From Membranipora membranacea (Eukaryota; Bryozoa; Gymnolaemata; Cheilostomatida; Membraniporidae), in contig OU612066.1 in assembly GCA_914767715.1 (NCBI GenBank), positions 27,068,283 through 27,132,282 on the forward strand: a stretch of DNA of 64,000 nt. Direction: 5' to 3'. Below, piece by piece: positions 36,001 to 48,000 of this stretch (its first letter is position 1; every line of letters starts with the position of its first letter). The notes beneath the pieces are model-generated. The model was not told where the DNA came from, did not search any database, and was given only the letters and a program-made list of their open reading frames with translations. The translations under genes were made by a program, and so were the position numbers.

Positions 36001-39000
36001 TGCCTTTTAATTAATTTTTGCCTAATATATTTAAAATCCGCGATTTCTCACATGTATGTTTATTTGTTTCTGGATAAAAATAAAAATAATAAAAATAAAA
36101 ATGGAAAATATATTGTGTTAACAACTCAATTTCTTTCTTCTTCGAAAATTGTTTTTGTCTAAATTTTGTAACAAACTGTTCAGGACAAGCTGATTAATCT
36201 ATCGTAATAACTCAAAATCCGATCATAATTGACCAATTTATCTACAAAAAAGCGTTCGGTTTGTCGACATTAAATCAATGATAGCCTCATTGCTTCTACA
36301 CCTTCAAATGCTGTCACGTCGCCCACATTAAATGCCTCAGTGCCTCAATGTTTGTGCTCCATATAGTGTCCTGTCTAGGTTATTATTAAGACTATGGTCT
36401 AGTCAATTGACTGGTCTAGATTAGCTCTGATTGGAGCAATTCAAGCCAAACATATTTGCAAAGTTAGAGATAGTTCAGCACCCAAATACAAGTGTTGATG
36501 ATGGAAAATTAGAGGACACATGTGGGGGCGTAATAGGTGACCAAACAGGTCTTTCCACTTTAAATACTCACTTTCCAACTGTAATAACCGTCTCCATTGA
36601 ATTGATCGGCATTTAAGTATCCACTATATACACCATCACAAGCCACAGAATCAGCTCCTGGTTATAACAGAACAAACAAAAGTTTCAATAAGAGTGTAGT
36701 ACATTTCAGAATAATTAAGAAAAGTTTGTTGTTAATTCAGTTGTGTTACGGTCCTCAACAATTCAAAGATTATAGACAGCTAATTTGAGATCTAATTTTA
36801 CACACTCGGTAGCTGTATGAGCTGTCAGATGGAAATATTGATGCAATATACTTAAAAATAATTGAGAATTTGTCACTTGTCATGTAATGCACAAGGACAT
36901 CATCCGATGGTGGTTGTTGCAATAAAAATGTATACATGTATATATATATATTCAGGGAAATAGCTATCCAATGTGATGGCTCTGGTTGGCTTGTGGGAGG
37001 GAGAAGTGAGAAAACACGGACAGACAGAAAGTACCTTTTGATATAATGGGAAATGTGAAAGTAAATCAGTTTAGTTTACACTTTATCCCAATAGGTACCT
37101 GCAGTGACCTTGCATTGGCCCTCTTTCACCCAACAGACAATCAGATCAGGGCCAAAACATTGGCTAGAAAACAGCGTGCAAAGTCTTCAGTAATCACATT
37201 AATTTCAGCAATCTAATTTGCATGATTCATCAATATCAAAATCAATAGTACCAGATAATTGCACCCAGAACATACCCGTCCCGTTGTCGTTCATTTTTAT
37301 TATCACCTGCTCATCATTGAAAGGAAGACTGACTGTGGTAAGTACTTCCAAACCAGACACTGGTGCAACTCCTTTGAGGACTGTTGCAAAGAACTTGACC
37401 TACGACATTGAATATAATCTTAGTATAAAAACGGTAATTGTGATCGATCACGATTAGGAGAAGTTAAATGCATCAGCATTCAATAGTGAGTGTTATTTTC
37501 CGTTTAATGTTTGTTGCATATATATGCGCAACAGTGATACAGTTGAGCAGACTTAAGATTAAATAGTTATGTATTTTAGAACACAATAAAATAAAAGAAT
37601 AAATTAAAGAGCATCCTCAAAAATCACAATTTAGATGTTTTCAATTACTGACACCACTTTACTAACCTGAGTGAGCTCATCGAAAGTAATATTCTGTTTG
37701 TCAGATTTGGCATCAATTACAATTGGATCCTGTCCTTTGACAGGGGTTGATGTAATAGTAACTGCAATGCTCTGAGTTGTTGATGGATCTAAGCTGGTAA
37801 TATTGTACTTTACCTCACCTGACTAAAGCACAAAATCAAGTATTTCAATAAGTCCTGATAATTGTTGTATTACATTATATGTATACGCCGAAATTAAAGA
37901 GTTGTTGACGTTTTCCAGCCCACAAGAGCTGTATGCTCGAACAATGATCAATTCGATTCAAATGTTTAAAGGGCAACCAAGGTTTCGCAGCAATGCATTA
38001 ATGGGTAGCAAATAATGTGTTGGGCAGCATCAGCTTTGTGCATTACGCGATGCAAAACTCAAAGTAGTTGCTGACTCTAAGCTGGGCAACACTTCAGTTT
38101 AGGGGAGGTTCCAAGACTTTGCTGTTATAATTATAGAGCACAGGCTAAATAATAACAGGAACAGGAAACTGCTATGTGGTATTCTCTTTTAGCTGAGTTT
38201 GAGTACCTGATGAAAGAAATGTTTCACAAGAATTCTGGCTGAATAATCATCCGAATTATATTTTGTCTTTTTCCCCATGCAGAAGGTGCAATCTGCTATT
38301 AATCAATGGCCATCAATGAGAAGTTGTTTGAAACCTTGGTTGCCCTTTAACAAGATAGACAATTTGTTTGGTGACTCAGGAAGGGATTATAAACGTTGAC
38401 TTGGAAACTTACAACTGTTCCGTTTATGTCTGCAATAACCCTGTTATTGGAAGGCTGGTCTGTGACATGAATATCAGCTGATTTGTCCTCTGCGAGTACT
38501 TCTACTTGGATTTTAATGGTATATGTGAATGACAGACGTGTGTTTGTAATGCTGTTGTCAAGGTGAACGCTTTGAATCTGAGATGGCTCATCCTGACTGA
38601 GTGCCACAAGTTGGTTGACAATCTGCAAAGCAAATTGACATCATGATAGGAATGATATTAACAATGTAAGTCTCAATACACATCCCCCATGTATCAAAAG
38701 AGATGAACAGCAAAAAAATTATTAAAAAAACCATTGATGCTCTCAATAAATGAATAAAACATGACTAAATACCTTTCACACTACCTTTGAATTCACTGTC
38801 AATTGTGTAAAATGATTTTCTTAAGTTAGGAAGACAGAGTTGTCTTACAAAAATAATTAACAATAATCAAGAAAGAATACATCATAATCATCATTTGGAG
38901 ACTAACCGAAACAACAGCATCAACAGAGCTCCGCTGTGTGATTGTTAGCAGTGCAGATGTTATACTACTCAAAGCATTGTTGTCACCTGCAAAATAACTA

Positions 39001-42000
39001 GTTCCCCCTGTACTGCTTGATATCTCATCAAGAATTGTTCCTGTGTTTTGTCTAAAAGCAACCAGATTCTAAGTTAAGACAACACTTTGGTACTGATTGT
39101 CAGAGATATTTTGAATGCAAGTCACAATGATTGTGAGCAAAACAAAACATTCACAAGAAGATAATGAAAGCTGTTTTTTCTACTAATTTTTCTACTAATT
39201 TTTCCTAAGTATTTTAACTAGAGGACAATGTCTGTTGACAGGTCTTTAATACACCTCGGATTAGATCCACACTTCATTTTCCCACCAATCTGAGTAGATA
39301 TATAGTTTTGTTTGAGTTAATTCCATGTCATCTTTAATTTCAATTATCACTCGAAAATATGAGAGAATGATAGAAACATTCTCCTGTCTGTAGTGGTATT
39401 TATTGGCCAATAGATGACATCGATGAATGTGCAACCTTGACCTGAGGACCAGCCTCTTACTTTCTGTTTGTGAGCCTTCACTTCCTGTTGATGAGCCTTC
39501 ACTTCCGGTTGAAGCCCATGGGCACGATGATCTTTGTCTGGTGAACCAAGCACAGCAATCCAACACAACTGGTGAGTTACCTCATACATAAGTAAATATG
39601 GTGTCTGAATTTGGAGACTCGAGGACCCAGTGATCTACAAATAGCTGATGATGGAGCATTTTCTAGCACCTGAGCCTTTGAAAGATGGCAACTTAGCAGA
39701 AGGTTGGAAAAGGTTCAAGAGAGAATTTTCCCAATTTCTGACTGCAACATCTTAGAAGAACTCTGCTAAGGAGGTGAAAGTAGCAATATTATTGAGAACC
39801 ATAGGCCCAAGGGGGAATGATATATATGAGAATTTCAACCTTAATGATACTGATAAGGTTGACTATGAGAAGGTGATTGATGCATTCTGCAAGCCACAGG
39901 ATGAAACTTTCATGGCAGGACATAGGCTACTGAATATGAAGCAAGATGGCCTGTCCGTTGAAGAGTTTGAAACCAAGCTGAGGACACAGGCCAGATTATG
40001 TAGCTTTGATGCACTCACTGATGACTTAACTTGCCATGCACTAGTCAAAGGGGTTGATGACATTCGCCTAAGGGACAAACTGTTGCTGAAAGCATGTGAA
40101 GGGCCCCTCACATTCCAGGTTGCAGTGAAGATGGCAAGAGAGAGTTCAGTTGCTGCAACGCACATAAAGGAGCTGGGAAGGGCATCAGGGGAGACTGTTC
40201 ATAAGCTCTATGATAGTAGATACCCACCACCACAAAGACTTAAATGATCTGAGACAAATGGACACCTACAGGATCCGAGACAAATGGATCAGACTGTGGG
40301 TTTTGCGGAACCAAACACAAGGGAGGTACATCTTATTGCCCAGCCTATGGTGAAACATGCCGTTACTGTCAAAAGAAGAACCACTTCGAGCGTACATGTA
40401 GAAAGAAGAGGGCAGATGAATCCAGAGCAGAAGCAATAGGAGCCCGACAGATGGACAACAGAGTGCTTTAAGAGTTACTCGTCATGAATCAACCTACAGT
40501 TAACCGAGTAGGTAAAAAGTTAATAGTCAAACTATCAAAAGAGAACAGGAAAATGGACTATCAGTTGGACACTGCAGCAGCAAGGAATGTGATGAAATTC
40601 CATGACTACAAGAGATTAGGAAGTCCCGAATTGAAGCCAAGCCAGGTCGTGCTGACCAAATATGATGGAGGTGAAATTCCAAGCAGCGGGAAAGGGTGCA
40701 TCAGGTTTAGGGAAATAGCTGATCCAGTGGAGTTTGAAGTCATCAAGACTGACAACCGCCCATACCCCCTGATAGGTCTAGACACGTGCCTTAGCGCAGG
40801 GATGATAAATGTAGATGATGAAGGCAACACAGCAGCAGTTGAAGGGAGGATTACACGAGAGTGGCTAGTTCAAAATTATCATGACACATTTAAAGGACTA
40901 AGACAATATGAAATGAGTATGAAATCAGGATTGATAAGGCTGTACCACCAGTACAACATAGACCTCGACGCACACCCATTATGATGAGAGATGATGTCAT
41001 CACGAAATTAAAGGAACTAGATGATGCTGGGGTTATATCGCGAGTAGAACCGACAGAGTGGATATCCTCGCAGGTAGACCTCAGAAAGCCCAATGGAATT
41101 GTAAAACTATGCATTGATCCAAAAGACCTCAACAGAGCTATAATCAGAAATCATTATCCGATACAGACACTGGATGATGTATTGCCAAAACTGACTAAAG
41201 CCAAATGTTTTTCTCTACTTGATGCCAAAGATGGTTTCTTTCAGGTGAACCATGCGGAACAGTCGCGAAAGCTCACAACTTTCTGGACGCCGTTAGGAAG
41301 GTATTGTTGGAATCGCCTTCCATTCGGTCGATCGTCGAGTGGAGAGGAATACCAGAGGAGACTACACATGGTTTTAGATAGCCTAGACGGTGTTGAATTC
41401 ATTGGAGATGATATACTGGTATATGGTGTTGGTGAGAATGAGACCGAGGCTAGAGTAGATCATGACAAGAAGTTGCTGGAACTGATGGAGCGAATCCGAG
41501 AGAAAGGAGTTAAGATAAAAAAAGAGAAAATGAAACTACATCTGACAGAGATTAGATATATGGGTCATGTACTGACCACTGAGGGAGTGAAGCCCGATCC
41601 AGCAAAAGTGCAAGGACTGAGAGATATGCCTGAGCCGAGAGACACTTCAGAAGATAAGAGGTTTCTAGGAACAGCAAACTATTTAGCAAAATTTGTGCCA
41701 CACCTATCCTCGCTAACTAACAAGGACATAGATGACAAAAACTTCCAGTTCGGAGATGAACAGAAAGAGGCTCTCACAGCGCTGAAGGATGTCATTAGTG
41801 AGGACACACTATTGAGATACTATGATCCCAATAAAGCAGCAGTTATTGAATGCGATGCCAACACGAGAGGACTCGGAGCTATGCTGACACCAGAAGAGAA
41901 GCCCGTATGCTTTGTATCAAGAACACTGACGGAGACGGAGGAGAAGTATCACCCAATGGAGCTAGAATGCCTAGCTGTCATATTTGCATGTAGCAAATTT

Positions 42001-45000
42001 GACCAATACATCTATGGAAAAATAGACCTACAGATTTTCTCAGACCACTGCCCACTAGAGTCTATATTCAAGAAGGAGATGGAGAAGTCACCACTCAGAC
42101 TACAAAAGATGTTGCTATCACTGCAGCGATACGGTTTTAACTTGGAGTACAGACCAGGCAAAGAGCAGATAGTGGCCAATATGCTATCGAGAGCACCTGC
42201 AAAAGAGGCAGACCAACAGCTGAGCAGCATAACACCAAAATAAAGGTGTTCTTAGCTGATATAGATGACACAACACACACACACACAGTTTACCGATATG
42301 TCGGATGATCGATTAGATAGGACAAGAACATGTGGCGCCAAAGACGAAACATACAGCATACTCCGCAGGATGATCCCACAAGGATGGCCAGAAAAGAGAA
42401 GTAAGTGTGACCACAGAGTAAAAGACTACTGGACTTTTCGTGATGAGCTAGCTGAGACGGACGGTTTGATATACAAAGGAAGGAGACTGGTCATTCCGTC
42501 AAACATGGATAAGGAGGTTGCCCTAGCTTTGCATGGTGAACATCAGGGAGCCGAAACCATGCTTATGAGGGCAAGGGATATATTATATTGGCCAAATATG
42601 CAGATGGAGCTTCAAGGGACAGCAAATATGTGTGTACCATGGCAGATGAACGAACCAGCTAACAGAAAGGAGCCGCTGTTGACACATGAGGTTGCCGCCC
42701 AGCAATTCAGTAAAGTTGGAACTGATGTGATGTATTACAAAGCAGTACCATACTTGATACTAGTAGACTACACGTCTGACTTCATAGAAGTTGCCAGATT
42801 AGAAGACGAAGCAGCAAGCACAGTAATTGAAGCGTGCAAGGAGGTCTTTGCACGTCATGGAATTCCCCGAGTGTTACACAGCGACAATGCCCCCTACTAT
42901 GTCAGTACCAAGTTCAGAGAATTTGCTGCTGACTGGAGGTTCACTCACACAACGTCATCAACTTTTCACTCCCAAAGCAATGGAAAAGCAGAATCAGCAG
43001 TGAAGATCATCACGAACCTGTTCAAGACAGCAGTGACCCATGGAAAGCACTGCTAGAGTAGAGAGCAGCCCCAAACAGGGACTTCAAGAGCCCAGCTGAG
43101 AGACTGTTCTCAAGGAGACTCAGGACTATGGTGCCACAGCCTCTGGAAGCACTGGAAGTGCAAACACCTGATTTGGAGGAGATAGCAGCTGCCAAAAGAG
43201 AAAGACAGAGAAGGATGGTCAGCAGATACAACAGAGGAGCTAGGGAACTGGACTGACTCAATCATGGACAGCCAGTTTTACTACGACAGGTCAATGATAA
43301 GATGACCAGATGGAGACTAGCCCGAGTCCTAGAGGCAGTGTCAACCAGATCATACCTTGTGCAAAATGACCAAGGGAATATTGTTAGAAGAAACAGAGCC
43401 GCCATCAAAGCTCAACAAATCCAGAAAATTGGTAAGGGACAGCGGAAAAACTTGAAGGAGAATAGAGGCCCAGCAGTGCAAGCACCAAGGAAGCGACACA
43501 CAGAGAGGTCACAGCCACAGGCCCCATTGGAACCGGAAATCCCACCCCCGGCCCCGGTGATCAGCAGCAGTGGGAGACAGATCAGGCCCCTTCGTTGGCC
43601 TGACTATGAATACTTTGCCTAAGCCAAGGAGGCACGCAGGGGGAGCGGCAACGCTCATATTCCCCTGCTCCCAGGTCCAACCGGACCTTTGTATATACGT
43701 TATATCCACTACACACACACATTATCCAATTTATCATATTAATCAGAGATACTATCCTACTGCGGTAGATAGTCAATTCTAATACTCAATCAGATTACTA
43801 TAGAGGACAATCACTCAGATCATACAAGCGAAGGGGGATGTTGGCCAATACATGACCTTGATAAATGCGCAACCTTGACCTGAGGACCAGCTTCTTACTT
43901 CCTGTTGGTGAGCCTTCTCTTCCTGTTGATGAGCCTTCACTTCCGATTGATGGCCATGGGCACGATGATCCTTGTCTGGTGAACCAAGCACAGCAATCCA
44001 ACACAACTAGTGAGTCACCTCATACATCAGTCAATAGTATTCACTAGATGCAGCAATAGTCAATGAACATTTGACAACTGTCAACTTCTTCAAATACTTG
44101 CTTTGCAAAAACATATTCATGAGCACCATGTCAAATTATGCCGCCATTTTACGGCAACTCACCCATAAGCTATGGTATTGACTATGATACCATCTCGATT
44201 CAGGCTTGGAATGATATCACCAGAAAGAGTAGATTGGCCATCACTCAGCAGTAGAATAAATGTCCCAATAGGTGATCCGTCTGTGTAATCTCTCAGATTC
44301 TGCATCACAAAATAAAAATTATGACAATGACAACAGGATTCACTCTACCCTAATCAATCATATCCCATACCTATTTACACACTAACTGCCACAACATCAT
44401 AAGTCAGACTCAATTAGATATGGAAATGGTAATGCATGCTGTAAAACGTTAAGTTAGCTATCTTCCCAAACCACGACTGCCATGTGGTAGGACATTTTCA
44501 TTTATAATTATGTAGCCGCCCGAAGGCAAATGTCATTATAAGCTGTGAGAAACGATGATTATTTTCAAATTATCTGAAATAAATATGTAGATGCTGCGAA
44601 GAACGAATGATCAGATTGGGTTGGTTCCATTTTCTTTTAAAGTAATAAGATACAACTAATGGTACTTGGGGCTGGAACAATCTATCTCAAATACTCTCCC
44701 AATAGGACTTTAACTCCTCCTGGCCGTGAATAGCGCCAATTTTTATCTCCCCGTATCCATGTACGCCCCCCCCTCCTTGTGCCCATTCACATTCATTATT
44801 GAAAGCATAACTCATCAAAATTTGAAAATCATACATTATATAAATTGTTCAATTTCTCACTCACTATGGCCTGTTATCATGTCCCTACACATTATATTGA
44901 AACTTACTTGTTGACATTCTAGTAGGCCGGCTCCCATACTCGTACCCCCACCTGCAGATGATGGCACAGCAGCTAAAAGAACGCTCCTGACCTCCTGTCC

Positions 45001-48000
45001 AGTGATCATTTGGATATCAGCCAAGGTCCTAGCAATATTATCGAATATCACTATTCCAACAGAAAACCCATCCTGCACAGAGTCTGTTATGTAATTTCGC
45101 ACAGTTGTCGCAAGATTTTCAATTCTGGTGCCCTGTTGTAAACAATTTATCCACATATCAAGTTTATACAATTCCTTCATAGATGAGATTGTAATTGGGA
45201 AATCGGCAAAAATTAAATTCAATATTTATCATTTTATACATTGATGTAAATTAATCATTCAAATAAAGGAAACTAAGAATGCAGTAAATAAAATCACATC
45301 GCATTTGAGTCAAAAGCAGAAAATAACTGCAGGAATGAACATTAATTTGAATTGTAATAGAAAGTAAGATTTACGGATATTTTTTTTTTCATAAAGCATG
45401 AATTTAGGTCAATTTTTGGATTCCTGAACATGGATGTCGAGTGCGGTTATTAGGAATCCGGAGATCTTTTTCCAACAAAAAGAAATTTTATTTCCTTCCT
45501 CTACAGCTTTTATAAAATTTTGCATATGTATCATACATAATTATGATACATTCTCTGTAAAAGATCAAGGTGACCAACTCAGACAAACACAACACCTCCA
45601 GTATATAAATTGCATCAATAAGTATGAGATCATGATTTATCCTGGCTGTTTAACTTACTGACATACTTCCTGATGTGTCCAAAGCGAGACAAACTGTTTT
45701 TGTGTTGTTCTGTTGTTTCTGCTGTACGATTGTGAACAGAGTTGGAGGAGTGAATGACTTCTTCTCCGGCAGATTCAAGGCTGGGTGGGAAATGACAGTC
45801 ACAGATAAAGGATAAATTGAAATATAAAACACTCTGGCTTGTGTCTGGGAAAAGTTGTTAAAAACATGTGATTTATATACTGGGAAGGTAGGAAATCATT
45901 TATGCCCTTGGAGAGGACTTAGAGTCTTGACACGCAAGAAGGCAAGTGGAAAAAATAATGGTGAAGCAAACAGTAGAGCAATGAATATCAATTGAGAAAA
46001 GACATATCCAGACTGACTTACCAAAATCTTTATGATTATCCATGACGGTTCTGGCACTCTTCTGGTTACACATCTTGTTTTGCTGGTTTGGTGATTGAGA
46101 GTCATGCAGATGATCATCACTTTGAAACCCTGTGACTTCAAACCAATCAAACACATTTATGCTTCCTTTACAGAATTGCGTCACCTGTTGAAAGATAAAG
46201 TACAGATTCCCATTTCCCAAATAACAACTAAGCAAAAAACTGGCGTTGAAATATTATTTATAAATGGGAAATCTTGCATCATTGATAAACATGTTTAACA
46301 TGTGGATATTGTCTCGATGATGCAGCTTTTGGGAATTAGTCTTAGCGCTTTGTAGAGGGAATATGAGCTGGCACCTCTTCAGAGAAAGGACATAAGAGCA
46401 GAGAATTCTTACCCTGGGCAGAAACTCGGCATACATCAAAGATGTTGCACTGTTCATATTTGCGTCTATTGTAAAGGTACAATTTTCTGGTAATCCAGTT
46501 GTTGAGTTTATTTTACAGCCTTTCCTATTGTCTTCACGATCATGCATTCTTCCCTTGATATTTCTCGGACATCTGTATGATATATTGTGATTGCTATTGT
46601 TAACCATCTAAATATCCGACGCTTAGCTATGTATAATTTTAAGTTTCAATAAGCTACAATGCAGTCTACACCTTAGAATTTTGCCACATCATCATTCCTT
46701 ATTTCTATTGCTTACCCAGTAGGTTTAGGAATCCTTCCACTGCTATAAAATAAGGGGTCACTTCCTTTTGGATTTTCATCAAACAAGCCCCATCGAAGAT
46801 GGGCCCACTGTCTTACCACTCTCTTTTCTGAAACAAACAAGAACATTGTAAGCAATGATAAATATGACCACTTTCGCACGACTCAGTAGGAAGTAGGAGA
46901 CAGATAACTTGTACCGGTGTAGTTTTGTAAGCTGTCCCCGGGACAACAACGCCTTGGGGACAGGTTACAATACAGTAAATTGTCCCTGGCTCACTTTATA
47001 ATAAGGACAGACCTATTGTAAACTGTCCCCCCCTATTGTAAACTGTCCCCCCCCCCCTATTGTGAAGTGTCCCCCTATTGCTGACTGTCTCATGTTAAGG
47101 ATGTAAATATTTATGATCATTCTCAAAAGGTCAGATCACCTAGCTGGTGCGTACCATGGTGTTCTGGCTACCACTGCGATTACCTCAGCAGTTTGAGTTG
47201 ATGGTTGTGGTATCTGATCCAGATTATGATTGAGTCTCATACCCCCCTATTTTGTGCAGTACCTGATATATCTTGTATTTTGCGCACACCAGTTGTTCTC
47301 TGAAGCTCTTATGATTGAAAGAGGTCTGGTTTGCAAATAAATGTGCACTAAGCAGACAGTGAATAACATGTGCTTGGTACACCACAGAACACATGCCCTC
47401 ATAGTGCCTTGCCAATGGCTACCATCGCCAAAGTAATACCAATTTTCAGAATGATGCTTTGGCGCCTTTATGATTATAAACTCTTTCAGGCAGGTGGCTC
47501 ATCAAACAAAATAGTAACAATGTGTACTACTGCTGCTTTCTTATTGAGTTAAGACAAAAAGATTTGCCAGACTTTAGCGAAGCTAATAGTGAACCTTAAG
47601 ATAGGAAGATGAGAATTATAAGCATTTAAGGATAAATTAACTAAGTCATTGTTTCATCTTTCACCAGGTTCCTCTGAAGCTTATATGTTAGTAATGTGAC
47701 GTCATGCAAACCGCTCTGCACTCTGAGGTTGCAACCACTGATCAAACCTCTGAGGATGAGCTGATGAGCATATTTGTTTACTATGGTGACGTCGTTCAAA
47801 CCTCTGAGGTTACAACCGCAAAATGTGTTTTGACCACAATGTGTATTTACCTGTCGCCCCATATTTAATTGGTAGGTACTTTCTATCAAATTCCTTTGCT
47901 GATACAGTTTGGTACAGATAATCAATCTGATGAAGAGTTTTTCCAGTTCTCATTGCTTCCTGAACCTCGATCACCGACGCATTGATCCATGCATCGTATG

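Larger units (their letters stand above)
39401..44036 (+). mobile_element. Ty3/Gypsy-like LTR retrotransposon in intron 12 of CLCA gene B
   Basis: The element has two 198-bp LTRs (39401-39598, 43839-44036), is flanked by a 5-bp target duplication GTATT (39396-39400 and 44037-44041), and lies antisense to gene B. Order: likely primer-binding site at 39599, gag-like 39774-40247, CCHC knuckle near 40350-40390, protease (LDTAAARNVM) in 40484-40984, reverse transcriptase and RNase H in 40981-42243, integrase in 42265-43056, polypurine tract (AAGGGGGA) before the 3' LTR. A frameshift near 40935-40945 and further stops separate the parts, so it is not autonomous. The LTRs differ at roughly twenty positions, indicating considerable age. 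Confidence 0.88.

Noticed and set aside
42012-43776. Several - strand frames over the LTR element
   Set aside because: They are shadows of the pol and integrase coding region on the + strand.
47640-47830. Short repeats of CAAACCTCTGAGG-like units near gene B exon 6
   Set aside because: There are only two to three imperfect copies in an intron, too weak to call a defined repeat or regulatory element.
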